Positions 32,860-44,155 are shown, counted from the first letter of the stretch. The stretch: 64,000 bases of DNA from Galdieria sulphuraria (GCF_000341285.1 NW_005178456.1:1-64000); one strand, 5' to 3'. Program-made: numbers and translations. Notes: generated from the letters alone by a model not told the origin.

Positions 32860-34290
32860 ATGGGTTTTGTTCCAGCTATCGTTGTCGGTAGCGACACTCC
32901 AAGAAAACAAAAGTCAGAGACTTCTGGTATTAGTAAGAAAAGAGCCATCAATCGTATCAAACAGGGTCCTAGACAAAAAGTGGGAGACGTTGAGGACCTG
33001 TTGACATATTTGTATCAAAAGGACAAAAGAAACAAATGGGTAACCGACGAGAAAGAGATTTCTAGATTTCAGCACACTCTTCTTGAGTGGTACAAGAAAA
33101 ATAGACGCCAGTTACCTTGGAGACAAACTCTTATGGAAGGTCAGCCCAATCCTTACCATATCTGGGTATCGGAGACTATGCTTCAACAGACAAGAGTCAC
33201 AAATGTGATAGGATACTATAAAAAGTGGTTGCAAACCTTTCCAGATATTCCATCCTTAGCTGCAAGCTCTCTCGAAAGAGTTAATGAGATCTGGGCTGGT
33301 TTGGGATATTATCGAAGAGCAAAGTTACTGCATGAAGGTGCACAGACTATTATGTCACGCTTTGATGGAAAAGTTCCAGAAGATATCAAAGTACTTCAAA
33401 GCATTCCTGGAATAGGTCCATATACATCTGCAGCTATTGCATCTATTGCGTTTAATAAGCCTTATGCTGTCTGCGATGGAAATGTCTTTCGAGTTCTATC
33501 TCGTCTGTTTTCTATAGACTTGGATATCTCTTCAACTGACAATCAATCTCTTTTTAGAAGTTTAGCACAATTTTTGATGTTCAAAGAAATGGCAGCCGAT
33601 TATAATCAAGCTATGATGGAATTAGGAGCTACCGTCTGTACGCCTAAGAGTTTTGATTGTAATCATTGTCCTGTTCAGCGGTGGTGCAACAGTTTCCAAA
33701 TTGCCAATGAGCATCAAGTACCTTTGAGTGACATTGTTTGTCAGTTTCCAGTAAAGTCAAGTAGAGTTAAGCAGAACGAGGAGGAGCTACTGGTTTACTT
33801 GATTAAGTTTGCAAATCACTTTCTAATGCTCAAAAATATTTCTAGAAACCTATTGGGAAACTTGTGGCATTTTCCTTATGTAATTTGGAAGCGTAATGGA
33901 AATACAATGACAGAAGAGGAGAAAATACAGCATGAATGTTGTTTGGTTGGAGTATTGCATTCTTGTGGTTATCCACTGAACGATACAAATGGCTTGCCAA
34001 AGTTGCTTCATGAGTCTGCCATTCCAATAGGGCAAGTGGAGCATTTATTTACACATATTAAGCAAATCATTCATGTAAAGTTTGTTTGCGTGTCCTCGGA
34101 AACCAAATTAGTTATCGAAAGTAGCTCACGTAGAATAGGAGGAGTTGGACCAAACGATGATTCTATCGAGTACAGATGGTTGACAGAAGAGCAGATGGAA
34201 AAGAGTGCTATTTCACGTCAAATGATGAAAGTCATGGAACTGTATCAAAAACAGAAGAAACAAAAAGTTATTCATTCGTTCTTCTGTTAA
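32860..34290 (+). CDS. MUTYH: A/G-specific adenine DNA glycosylase MutY/MUTYH
   Basis: Single exon, 476 aa. Removes adenine mispaired with 8-oxoguanine. Seen: 'LPWRQT' and 'PYHIWVSETMLQQTRV' at the start of the catalytic domain, helix-hairpin-helix 'LQSIPGIGPYTSAAIASIA' with the catalytic aspartate in 'VCDGNVFRVLSR', the iron-sulphur cluster cysteines C-x6-C-x2-C-x5-C in 'CTPKSFDCNHCPVQRWC', and a C-terminal NUDIX-like domain that reads 8-oxoguanine. The N-terminal 60 residues are basic, with possible nuclear or organellar targeting. Length is typical. It diverges from the CNNM gene with 265 bp between starts. Confidence 0.93.
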   Translation: MGFVPAIVVGSDTPRKQKSETSGISKKRAINRIKQGPRQKVGDVEDLLTYLYQKDKRNKWVTDEKEISRFQHTLLEWYKKNRRQLPWRQTLMEGQPNPYHIWVSETMLQQTRVTNVIGYYKKWLQTFPDIPSLAASSLERVNEIWAGLGYYRRAKLLHEGAQTIMSRFDGKVPEDIKVLQSIPGIGPYTSAAIASIAFNKPYAVCDGNVFRVLSRLFSIDLDISSTDNQSLFRSLAQFLMFKEMAADYNQAMMELGATVCTPKSFDCNHCPVQRWCNSFQIANEHQVPLSDIVCQFPVKSSRVKQNEEELLVYLIKFANHFLMLKNISRNLLGNLWHFPYVIWKRNGNTMTEEEKIQHECCLVGVLHSCGYPLNDTNGLPKLLHESAIPIGQVEHLFTHIKQIIHVKFVCVSSETKLVIESSSRRIGGVGPNDDSIEYRWLTEEQMEKSAISRQMMKVMELYQKQKKQKVIHSFFC

Positions 34291-35221
34291 ATATCTTTTA
34301 TATGCTTTATTCCACAAGTTTTCAGTCTGTGGGATGTATTGAATCGCGAACTTATTATTTGGCCTTGAAGATTTCGAGTTGTCGCCGTCATTCTTAAAAT
34401 GTTTTCTTAGCATTTCAGTATTTTTCAACTTGAGAATTTTTCTTATGACTGCGAGACGAATTGACCAGTCGTATTTTGACCGGTAACAAACAATAAGTCT
34501 ACTTTGTAGTGTGTGTGATCCTGCTGTTGCAATAGTCGTCTTTTTTTTGCGACCAGTAGGCGAGTTGTTGGCTGCCCTCTAGTCTTCAGGACAGGGAAGA
34601 CTAGGTATCCTTTTACAATAGTCTCTATGTAAAATACGGGGATGTTAGAAAGCTTTCTTGCGATTGAGGTGTTAACTTGCAAAATCAAATATTCACTTTA
34701 AAGGGGTATTGATTGTTTCAAGGTTAGTACACTACTCCCGTCAAGCTGACTTGAAAGGAGGAAACAAACTATTGGTACATTAACTGTTTATGGTACTTTT
34801 TGTATCGATAAACATATGAATGATATCCAGTACTGGGCTCTGATCAATACAACTTGAATTTTATTCTTAGTTGTGGGTAAAGTTCTGAAAGTTGAATAGG
34901 TTCTCTTCTCGTCCTCAAAGCAAGTCCCGTATATTTCTCTTCTTGTTTGATAAAAGTGTTTAAGGGGTAAAAGTAAATAGAAATTTTTGTTTTAAAAGTT
35001 TCTTTTTTGTGTTTTTTAAAGCTCAGGTGTAAATCAAAACGTTATAATTCATAACAGCTAAACCTTATTGAGTATCTATTTCTATCTAAATTTCGAAAAG
35101 AAATTTGTGAAAAGCTCGTGCGCGCTCGTGAAGGCGCTGAAATCAGATCGTACTGAATAGAAAAAATGTTTGTGCCAAAAGCGCCTCCTTTTAGAATTTT
35201 AGCGAACGGTGGATTTTTTCT
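34291..35221. other. 930-bp gap with a hairpin
   Basis: No protein gene recognised on either strand. A perfect 9-bp inverted repeat with an 8-nt loop lies at 34579-34604 in a locally GC-richer patch, which could be part of a structured RNA. No tRNA, 5S or spliceosomal RNA consensus was found by eye. Confidence 0.4.
34579..34604. repeat. 9-bp perfect inverted repeat (hairpin)
   Basis: CTAGTCTTC at 34579-34587 pairs with GAAGACTAG at 34596-34604 around an 8-nt loop. It lies about 300 bp past the MutY stop, too far for an obvious 3'-end role. Confidence 0.6.
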
Positions 35222-36454
35222 ATGCATCTTCCAAAAAAATTTAGCTCGACCATTCTTCTCCATCAATCAATTAACGATGCGCAATGCTTTGGCCGCAGTG
35301 CGGTTGTCAGAAGAGGTACTTTGGAAAGCAAGCAGTTAGCTTCAATGCAGAGGCAGTTGGAGGAGTTGAGTGAAACTTTGCAGTTTCCTTCTTTGGGAGA
35401 CACCGAAGTGCTGTTAGCGAATCCTTCTCTGGTTGGTAGCTTGGTTAGTGACGAATGTCACTCGAAACCAGGTACTTCGCCGTGTCGGCGAGAAGACTTT
35501 TTTGACCTTAGGAAGGAGGATAGTGTTAAAAACTATTCTCGAAAGCATTTTGAAGACCACGCAGGAAACAAGCAAGATAGAATTATTCCGAAAGAAGTTT
35601 GTTCTTTACCTTCTGCGTTGGACTCATTAAACGAGATTCTGACAGAGAAACTATGGAGCAGAAACGTAATACTGTTTCTTGATTATGATGGTACACTTGC
35701 ACCTATAGTAGATGACCCAGACAGAGCTTTCCTTCCTGAAGAAACGAAGACTGCCTTGCTGAAGCTAACAGAATTGGGCATACCAGTTGCAATAGTTTCA
35801 GGACGAGCGAGGAGAAAAATACAAAATTTTGTTAATATTGATACTTTATATTATGCTGGCAGCCATGGTTTCGACATTTGTGGTCCTAATGGTTACATTG
35901 TACCTCATCAGGTAGCAGGCGACACTTTACCTGTGCTTGGTGAAGCGGCCGAAATAATAAAGGAACAAATAGTTCAAAAATATCCTGGCGCATCAATGGA
36001 GGATAACATTCTTTCGAAAACTCTTCATTATCGACGCTGTTCACCCAACATCATTCCTGAGCTTGAAAAGAAACTAGATAATATACTTGACTGTTTTCCT
36101 CAACTGCAGAAGACGTATGGAAAGTGTGTGTTTGAAATTCGACCAAAATTTGACTGGGATAAAGGAAAGGCAGTTGAGTGGCTGCTGTCAGCACTAGCAA
36201 TGAATAGCCCAGATGTAGTTCCCATCTATATTGGAGATGATAGAACGGATGAAGATGCATTTCAGGTCGTTGTTAAGAAAGGAGTGGCAATTATTGTAGC
36301 AGATGAGTCAGAATATGCCACTTTTGCCAATTTTCGACTGAAAGACCCCAGTGAGGTTCGAAAGTTTTTGTTTCAGTTTTGGATTTCAAAAGTACAGACA
36401 GTTGCAAGCAAAATGAGTTGTGGAAAGTCTCTCAGTAACTGTCAGTCATGTTAG
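35222..36454 (+). CDS. TPP: trehalose-6-phosphate phosphatase
   Basis: Single exon, 410 aa. HAD-superfamily enzyme that dephosphorylates trehalose-6-phosphate to trehalose. Seen: the nucleophile motif 'FLDYDGTLAPIV' (DxDGT), motif II with 'VAIVSGRA', the cap region with 'YAGSHGFDI', and motif IV 'YIGDDRTDEDAF'. There is no N-terminal trehalose-phosphate synthase domain; the protein resembles stand-alone plant TPPs with a variable, probably disordered 130-residue N-terminus. Red algae of this group accumulate floridoside and trehalose-type solutes, so a role in osmotic or heat stress is plausible (inference). Confidence 0.92.
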   Translation: MHLPKKFSSTILLHQSINDAQCFGRSAVVRRGTLESKQLASMQRQLEELSETLQFPSLGDTEVLLANPSLVGSLVSDECHSKPGTSPCRREDFFDLRKEDSVKNYSRKHFEDHAGNKQDRIIPKEVCSLPSALDSLNEILTEKLWSRNVILFLDYDGTLAPIVDDPDRAFLPEETKTALLKLTELGIPVAIVSGRARRKIQNFVNIDTLYYAGSHGFDICGPNGYIVPHQVAGDTLPVLGEAAEIIKEQIVQKYPGASMEDNILSKTLHYRRCSPNIIPELEKKLDNILDCFPQLQKTYGKCVFEIRPKFDWDKGKAVEWLLSALAMNSPDVVPIYIGDDRTDEDAFQVVVKKGVAIIVADESEYATFANFRLKDPSEVRKFLFQFWISKVQTVASKMSCGKSLSNCQSC

Positions 36455-36597
36455 TTGGGTACAAATGCATGGGTTAGTGTTAGGATTTGTTCATTCTTGC
36501 CTCGTGTGAATTTAATATTGCAGAGCAAATGCTCTCTGCGAAACTTCCATGTTCAAAGCTATGTTTGGTTATTTGAACATGGACAGTTTTCATTAAA

Positions 36598-37344
36598 CTA
36601 ATCTTTTAGTTTTACTCTTTTTCCATTCATGAAAAGTTTTCTACTTTTCTCAATTCGTCTGCGCACTCTTCTTTCTAAATCTACTGAAGAAAAGCCCTGT
36701 CTTTGTAATTTTTTTAGTAAACAACTCATACGAATTCCATTTGAAACGACAAGTTTCTTGATGGCTTTCTTCAAACCAACTTTCTTCTGAGAAAAGCTTT
36801 TCGCCTGTTTTTTATCGGAACCTCTCTGGTTGTCTGTTTTCAACGCCTTCACTTTGTCAGTTCCATTGGTTCCTTGATGATAGTTGGTTATAAAAGTCTC
36901 TTGAATAGCATTACTCTCCTTCTCACCACTGACACTATTCAAGCCAGTAGTTGCATTATCGTCTGCCAATCGTCTCTTTGTTGCCGATATGTGGCGCTTA
37001 CTTTGATAGTGTTGTTCCCCTTGAAGTGCACTATTAAAAGAAATGTTACAAGTTTTGCAATAAAGGTTTGAGTCTCCTTCTAAGCGTTGTAAGAGTTCTT
37101 TAGATACTTGCTGCTTTTCATATTTCTCCTTTTCTGTAATACAAGTTATGTGGGATGTAGCACTCTAAAACACCAGATTAGTCTTGCACCTTTATCTAGT
37201 TGAGCAAACCCATCTTACAGCTCGATCAAAAGTCGTTCCACAGTCCACACAAGAGACTGAGCGTGTTCTACAAATAAAAAAATGTTTTTCTAGTTTGGGT
37301 TTTTTTACAACTTCTTGGCACTGGTCACAACAAAAACTCACCAT
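36598..37344 (-). CDS. LYAR: LYAR-type nucleolar zinc-finger protein
   Basis: Two exons joined across 37165-37218 (54 nt), 230 aa. The first exon starts at ATG 37344 and encodes 'CCDQCQEVVKKPKLEKHF' followed by 'VSCVDCGTTF'; the second continues 'HITCITEKEKYE'. This is the paired C2HC finger of LYAR (cell growth-regulating nucleolar protein), which works in pre-rRNA processing. A later C2H2-like finger 'CKTCNISFNSALQGEQHYQSKRH' is of the U1-like RNA-binding kind. The C-terminus is lysine/arginine-rich, as expected for a nucleolar protein. Confidence 0.85.
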
Positions 37345-37809
37345 AGGAACGCCGTCGAAGATTAGTACCGACTAATGACACGACTAGAACAACCGAAACC
37401 AATTTAACTTTACAAATATACTCGGACAAGTTTTCTCTCAACTCTTTTTTATTCTTTATTGTAGCCAAAAATATAGATGAGAATAGTTCAACCTCTCTAT
37501 GCACCATATTCTGTTATGTAGAGCTACTTTAAAAGGACTAGTTAACACCCTTCAATATAAACCCTTTTTGCGAAGCAGTCAGTAGTTTCAACAGTGAATA
37601 ATGAGCAATGTAAAAACTCCAATACAACTATTTGTGGATTCACAGACTTTTGTTTCTTTTGATTAGCAGCCGAAATATTTATTCAAAACAACTCTTTTTC
37701 ATCATCAACTAAACAAGCTGGACCACGAGTGTGGTGGATATCATCCTCCTCAGGTTCCACTTGGCCACCCCGTTGTTGTTACTTCTTTTTCATCTCATCC
37801 GTTGTGTTG

Positions 37810-38979
37810 ATGGCTTTTGTTTCAAGTTGTGCAAACATTTCTACTAGTCACAAAATACAAAGAGAACAAAGAGCAATATGTGGTGCACATCGTTATTTAC
37901 GTAGTTCCAACTCTTTTATTCCTTTTCAGGTTTGTCTTTGTGTATTTTGAGTTGGGTGGCTTTTTATATTCCGAGGAAATAGGTTGTTTCCAGTGAATAT
38001 TTTTCTCCAAAGTGTTATGGAGTTCGAATGGCAGCTCCAGCCTCATCAAAGCGTGAAGTGCCGTTGAATATCTTTCGTCCTAATAAACCTTTTGAAGCCA
38101 CTTGTTTGTCAAACGAGCTGATCGTTGATAAGGATGCTCCCGGAGAAACTTGGCATATGGTTTTTAATACGGATGGTTTGTATATAGTTTGTGATAGGAA
38201 TCATCTTTTATCTCTATTCTTTTTTAGGTGCTCTACGTTATATAGAGGGACAGTCGATAGGAGTTATTCCACCTGGTTCAGACGACAAGGGCAAACCTCA
38301 TAAAGTGAGGTTATATTCCATCGCTTCTACTAGTCATGGGGATCATAAAGATGATAAGACGTTGTCCTTGTGTGTTAAGAGACTTGTATACACAGATCCT
38401 TCAACAGGAGAAGAAAGAAGAGGTGTTTGTTCCAATTACTTGTGTGACTTGAAAGCCAACGACAAAGTCAATATATCAGGCCCTGTTGGCACAGTTATGT
38501 TAATGCCAGAAGATCAAAAGGCCAATATCATCATGTTAGCAACAGGGACAGGGATTGCTCCTTTCCGAGCTTTTCTGTTGAGAGCGTTTATGGAAAATAA
38601 TCCAGATTATCGTTTTGAAGGTAAAATGTGGCTGTTCTTTGGGGTTCCTACCACCTCCTCTCTCTTATATTATGACGAGCTTGAGAAGATGGCCAAGGAA
38701 AATCCCAATCATTTGAAGATTGACTATGCGATATCTCGAGAACAAAAGGATGCCAATGGAAAGAAGATGTATATTCAGAATCGTATGGCAGAGTATAAAG
38801 AGGAATTGTATGAACTGTTTCATCAACCGAATACTTACATTTATATGTGTGGTTTGAAGGGAATGGAAAGTGGTTTAGATGAAGTAATGGGTCCAGTGTT
38901 TGAAGAACGTGGACAGGATTGGCAAGAGTTTAGAAAGCAGTTGAAGAAGGAAAAACATCTCCTGATAGAAACTTATTAA
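37810..38979 (+). CDS. petH: ferredoxin-NADP+ reductase, plastid
   Basis: Three exons, 354 aa; introns 37930-37982 and 38176-38227. Last step of photosynthetic electron transport: electrons from ferredoxin to NADP+. ATG at 37810 is the first; the frame upstream opens only with GTG. The first 60 residues look like a plastid transit peptide. Seen: FAD-binding 'RLYSIAST', 'CVKRLVY', 'GVCSNYLCDL'; NADP-binding 'LATGTGIAPFRAFL', 'YMCGLKGME'; and a C-terminal ETY, whose tyrosine stacks on the flavin. No phycobilisome linker (CpcD-like) domain precedes the enzyme, unlike cyanobacterial PetH. Confidence 0.93.
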
Positions 38980-39223
38980 TATCATTTAGTGAACGAGTCT
39001 TTATGTTTGTTTGTGTCTTTTGAGGGATGAAGTTGAACACTAAGTGGATGGGGTTCAGTAGTGCGGCTTATAAAACAGCGTTTTCTTATGAGCATTTTTG
39101 CCTTTATATACTCCAAAATCTTTCATTATTGCCCAATATTAGTGGGATTCTTTTGGAAATCCAATATAGTCTAATACTTCGGCAGGAAGATTGGCTACTC
39201 TTGGTATTCATGTACATATATTC

Positions 39224-39721
39224 TCATTGAGCTTCTGAACTTATTCGGTCGAGCTGTACTTTCCTGGCACAAGACGAAAGCGCTTTTACTGCTTCTGCAC
39301 AACGTAAAGGATCACTTAAATTCTCTCGATAACATTCAATACAAGCCTTTCTTTCTGATTCACATAAAATGGTCTTCATTTTGGGACGAAAATAGGATCT
39401 TTGCAGATCCTGAACGAGTGCTTGAACAAGAGCAGTCTCTCGTTCTTCCCTTTGTCTAGATTTTCGTTGCTGTCTCTCTCGAAATCTTTCCAATAGTTGT
39501 CTTCTCTTGTTTCTCTCTTCCTCTCGAACAGCTTCTACTAACTGTCTATCTCGATCACTTTCAACTACAACACGGGATTCCTCCTTGCCATCTTCTGGAG
39601 CTGAAGTCAATTTGCGCAACAAATTTTCTGAAACCTAAAAGAACCATATTCAAAAAGTATTTGAATAGTTATCCTTACAACTCACTCTTAGAGAAAAGCC
39701 CTCAACCACTTCGTCCTCCAT
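39224..39721 (-). CDS. MIC19: MICOS subunit MIC19 (CHCH-domain protein)
   Basis: Two exons joined across 39635-39685 (51 nt), 148 aa. MIC19 is part of the mitochondrial contact site and cristae organising complex. Seen: N-terminal 'VVEGFSLRVSENLLRKL', which parallels the conserved start of CHCHD3/MIC19; a long charged coiled coil rich in E, R and Q; and the C-terminal CHCH domain with CIECYREN, CX10C and CX9C cysteine spacing, the pattern typical of MIC19. Its start codon lies only 24 bp from the divergent MutS start codon. Confidence 0.85.
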
Positions 39722-39745
39722 TTGGATAATCGATTCTCTCTACAC

Positions 39746-42700
39746 ATGTTGACTTGGAGATGCTTTCATTCAAGTAAATATTTTGGCAATATTTATATTC
39801 TCCAAATCAATAACTTGAAAAGAATTCAACATAAAAACTATCTATGCAACGCAGCAAAAGATAATAGAAAGCTGGCTTTGGTGTCTGGCAGAAGAATTTT
39901 GGATCAGTACAACAACTTGAAAAGGCAATATCCAGGATTTCTCTTATTTCTTCGAATCGGAGACTTTTATGAAACGTAATTCTACAGTTGACTTGTTGAA
40001 TTTGCTTTCTAATTGTTATAGGTTTCTGGAGGATGCTAGAACTGCTTCTCAACTGTTGGGTATAGCTTTGGCAAGAGCACACGGATACAAAACCAAAGGA
40101 CAAGAACTTCCCATGGCAGGTGTTCCTTTTTGGGCCTTTGATAGGTAATGCTTTTTAGGCAAACTTTTTGTGTGAGTGACTTACTGTTTATAGTTATCTT
40201 CAACGCTTAGTAAAGGCAGGTATTCGAGTAGCAATAGCTGATCAAGTTTTTGATGGAAAGGACAAGTCTTCCAGGAAAGTAACCGGGAGAGCTATTTCAA
40301 GATTAGTTACTCCAGGAACGCTTACTGAAGAAGATTTGTTGCAACCGAGCGAAAATAACTTTCTTGCTTGTGTAATATTTGAAACAGGAACTCTTTCCAA
40401 TTGGATTGGACTTTGTTGGTTGGATATTTCTACTGGAAACTTTCAATGTGCGTTGGAAACGAGTCATTCTATTCAGGAAGCCATTCATTCCATCTCACCA
40501 AGTGAAATATTGGTTTTAGAGAATCATTATGAGATTCTTCAAAGAACTCTTCCAAATATCGATAATCGCTGCACCGTTTCGCCTATTTCTTTTCGAAATA
40601 CTTACTTGGAAAACCATAGCGACTGGAAACAAGTAGTATTTTCCATGGAGGAAACTTTATCTTCCTTTCAAGACAAGAAGAAAAAGTTGTTATCTAGTTT
40701 GGATATATCTTCCATTAGTGAATTGGAAAAGGAAGCCTGTGGTTTATTGTTACTTTATGTAGAACGAACACTGGCAGGTGAACTTCCATTTCTTTCTTCC
40801 ATTTGCAAAAGTCCAGTTTCCACATTTATGCGAATGGATATGGCAACCAGAAAAGTATTGGAAATATCTCGACGAATGAATTCTTCAGACGATAGTCAAA
40901 GAGGAAGTTTACTTGCTGCCATCAGGAAGACACAAACAACTCCCGGAGCAAGATTGTTAGCAATGAGAGTGAACGCACCACTGACCTGTAAGAAAAGCAT
41001 AGAAGAAAGATTGGATGCTGTAGAGTTGTTATGCAGACATCCTCATCTTCTTGAAAGACTAAGAAAAGTACTCAAAAATTGTCCCGAATTTGAAAGGCCA
41101 CTACAACGTTTGTTTATGAAGAGAGGAAGTCCCAGAGACTTGCTTGACTTGGGAGTAACCTTTCAACAAGTTTCAGATATAAAAAAACTGTTGGATGAAA
41201 TAGAGCTTCCTGATTACTTGCAATATTTATTAAGAAAGTTTCAGAATCATGAAAAACTGAAGCTTCTGTTGGATTCTTGTATATCAGAAAATGCTCCTAA
41301 AAGTTTTTCTAGTCATTCAGCTACATGGAAACGTACTCAGCTTTTTGGAGAGGGCTATATAGTTACTGGATATCATTCTGAACTGGATAGTCTTCGTGGT
41401 AGAAAAGACGAACTATTGCGTAGTCTCAAAGAGTTGGAAATTGAATACCAGAAATGGACTTCAACAGACTCTTTGAAGATCAACTTTAATAGTAATTTAG
41501 GTTTTGTGGTGGAATGTACAAATACTATCGATTGGAATCTGTTTGATGAAAAAATATTCCACAGACTGCCACCTTCTCAACGAACAGGTATCAATGCATA
41601 TCGATTTCGCACGGATAAAGTTAATGAAATACAAAATAAGCTCAACATGATTACCGATCAAATTCAAGAGTTGGAAGATTCCATTTTTGATAAGGTTACT
41701 GAACAAGTCACTCAGCATGCCCATGATATAAGAGAGATGTTAGGAGCATTGGCCGAACTCGATGTGAGTTGTGCTTTAGCTGCCTTGGCTTTGGAAAGGA
41801 ACTTTTGTCGACCTTTATTTGTAGAACCTGAAAATGCCAACATATTCCATGTAAAGGATGGAAGACATGCGACTTTGGAACATCGACAATTGGATAGACG
41901 AACTGATGAAACATTTTCCATGATTCCAAATGATTGTTTTTTAGACAAACATAACGGTTTGTTGTGGATCATTACTGGCCCTAATATGGCTGGTAAAAGT
42001 ACCTTTTTAAGACAAAATGCACTTATTGCCATATTAGCTCAAATAGGAAGTTTTGTTCCAGCTTCGAATGTTAAAATGTCCATCGTAGATCGCATATTTT
42101 GTCGAGTGGGCGCTTCAGATGATATTTATGGAGGACAATCTACTTTTATGTTGGAAATGAATGAAACTGCCAATATTCTAAAGCATGCCACTAAGAATTC
42201 TTTGGTTATCATGGATGAAGTGGGTAGAGGAACCAGGTAAGTTGAGATTGATGCTGTCTGTTACATCTTAGGAAAGCATTTTAGTATGCTGGAAGGACTA
42301 GCTATAGCACAGTCCATTGTTGAATATCTACATGACCATATTGGTTGTAGAACTCTTTTTGCCACACATTTACACGAACTAGCTTCATTGAGAGAAAAGC
42401 TTACATCTGTTGCTTGTTACTATTCCGAAGCATTTCTTTTAAAGGAAACGGAGTCGCTTTGTTTTACTTACAAGGTGCTGAAAGGTTCAATGCAATGTTC
42501 TTATGCGAGTAAAGTTGCAGAGTTAGCTGACATGCCTACTCCAGTAGTAAGGAGGACCAATGAACTATTGAAAGGATGGAAAACCAATGCGCTATCTGAA
42601 CAGCATATGGATTTGTTTCGAATGTGGATAGAAAAACTGAAGAATATCGATCTGGATGCTCTATCGCCTCGTGAAGCTACAAACTTGTTAATGCAATGGA

Positions 42701-42768
42701 AAGGGCAATTACAACAATGTGAAGAAGAAGATGGTCCAACTCGATATGATGATGATGATGATGATTAG
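39746..42768 (+). CDS. mutS: bacterial-type MutS mismatch-repair ATPase, probably organellar
   Basis: Four exons, 959 aa; introns 39976-40021, 40145-40193 and 42237-42284. Seen: the mismatch-reading motif as 'FLRIGDFYE' (split by the first intron), with an aromatic-x-E in place of the usual GDFYE context; the lever and clamp region; Walker A 'TGPNMAGKST'; 'STFMLEM'; Walker B 'LVIMDEVGRGT'; and 'TLFATHLHEL'. The protein is MutS1-like rather than a nuclear MSH. The first 45 residues are rich in F, N, K and R and likely a mitochondrial presequence. ATG 39746 is the first; the frame upstream starts only at TTG. The protein ends in a run of six aspartates encoded by GAT repeats, which overlap the next gene. 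Confidence 0.9.
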
Positions 42769-44155
42769 AGGGAAGTTTGCATTTGGTGGTTGGGATCCAC
42801 TAAAACCTCCACCAACATCGTTCTTTGGCAGTCATAAGACAAACTGTTCTATTCAAAGAAAATATTGCTGTAACAATCAGAAAGATAGTAAAGTTCGGTT
42901 TATAGTCTGCTGTTGTGACACCGAAGAAAACGCCAACCAGCAGATAACGGAAAAGGTTTCCAATTTGTACAACCACTTTCCTTATCCACCTGAACCTGTT
43001 CGGGACCTAGAACCTTTAGGATATAACTGGAGATGGCATTATCCTACAGCATTTGCGTTTTGTTCGGGAAGAATGCCGACAGCTCCAAATATTAGGATAT
43101 TGGACGCTGGTTGTGGAACGGGTTGTAGTACAGAATATTTGGTTCACTTGAATCAGGGTGCAGAAGTAATTGGAATAGATATTAGTGAGAAAGCGTTGGC
43201 AGTTGCAGCTGAGCGACTATCAAAAAGTTTGCCACACTCTAAGAATCGATATCGGTTTATACAGAAAAGTTTGTTTGATTTGGATGACAGCATGGGGACG
43301 TTTGACTTGATCAACTGTGTCGGTGTTATTCACCATACTGCGGATCCTGTTATGGCGTTGAAAAAGTTGGCTTTGAGACTAAAACCTAATGGAATCCTTC
43401 ATCTATTTGTCTATGGAAAACATGGAAGATGGGAAATTAGTTTGATGCAACAAGCTATAAGATTATTATTAGGTCAGGGAAATGAAAACTGGAAAGAAGG
43501 AGTACTCATTGGACGCAAGTTGTTTTCTGTTCTTCCCGAAGGAAACCGAATCCGAAAGAGGGAAGAGGAAAGATGGTCGAGAGATAATCAACAAGATGCA
43601 ACCTTTGCAGATATGTATGTACATCCTCAAGAAGTGGATTTTACTATCGACTCTCTATTCCAGTTGATAGACAGTGTCAACTTGCAGTTCCTTGGCTTTA
43701 CTAATCCTGAGATTTTTGATATTTGGAGGCTTGTTGGGAAACAAGAGGAATTATTGGTATCAAAGATATCCTGTTTGAGTGAAAGAGAAAGATACAAATT
43801 AGTAGACCTTTTGGATCCTGATAATATGACTCATTTTGAAATGTTCTTGGCCAGGAAGAGTTTCACAAAATGTAATTGGACCCAGCGTTTATTAGGAACT
43901 GCCAAAATACAAATCTCTAGTTGTCTTCAAGGCTGGCCATCACAACATCTTTTGGATAAGGATTATCGACCTATAACGCTTACTATGTCCGAATATCATT
44001 TCATGCAAACTGCTTGGAAATGGTATCAAGAGAATGGCCATCGTCCAACAGTAAATGATGTATTGGAACACATCTACTTGCAACAAGAGGATATATTATC
44101 ACTTGTTGATAGAGTTTTGATTCTTTTGGAGCCACAAGATGACAACATATCTTAG
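42746..44155 (+). CDS. SAM-dependent methyltransferase, plastid-like, overlapping MutS
   Basis: Single exon, about 469 aa. Seen: 'NLYNHFPYPPEPV', 'GYNWRWHYP', then methyltransferase motif I 'ILDAGCGTGCSTEYLV', 'VIGIDIS', 'FDLINCVGVIHHTADP' (motif IV) and 'LKPNGILHLFVYG'. The domain is of the class I fold and resembles uncharacterised cyanobacterial/plastid methyltransferases; substrate unknown. The N-terminal 75 residues (R, K, S, C-rich) may be a transit peptide. Start: six consecutive ATGs from 42746, which are the GAT repeat of the MutS aspartate tail read one frame over, with another ATG at 42731. There is no start codon after the MutS stop before the conserved domain, so the two coding regions overlap unless an unseen upstream exon exists. 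Confidence 0.8.
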   Translation: MMMMMMIRGKFAFGGWDPLKPPPTSFFGSHKTNCSIQRKYCCNNQKDSKVRFIVCCCDTEENANQQITEKVSNLYNHFPYPPEPVRDLEPLGYNWRWHYPTAFAFCSGRMPTAPNIRILDAGCGTGCSTEYLVHLNQGAEVIGIDISEKALAVAAERLSKSLPHSKNRYRFIQKSLFDLDDSMGTFDLINCVGVIHHTADPVMALKKLALRLKPNGILHLFVYGKHGRWEISLMQQAIRLLLGQGNENWKEGVLIGRKLFSVLPEGNRIRKREEERWSRDNQQDATFADMYVHPQEVDFTIDSLFQLIDSVNLQFLGFTNPEIFDIWRLVGKQEELLVSKISCLSERERYKLVDLLDPDNMTHFEMFLARKSFTKCNWTQRLLGTAKIQISSCLQGWPSQHLLDKDYRPITLTMSEYHFMQTAWKWYQENGHRPTVNDVLEHIYLQQEDILSLVDRVLILLEPQDDNIS

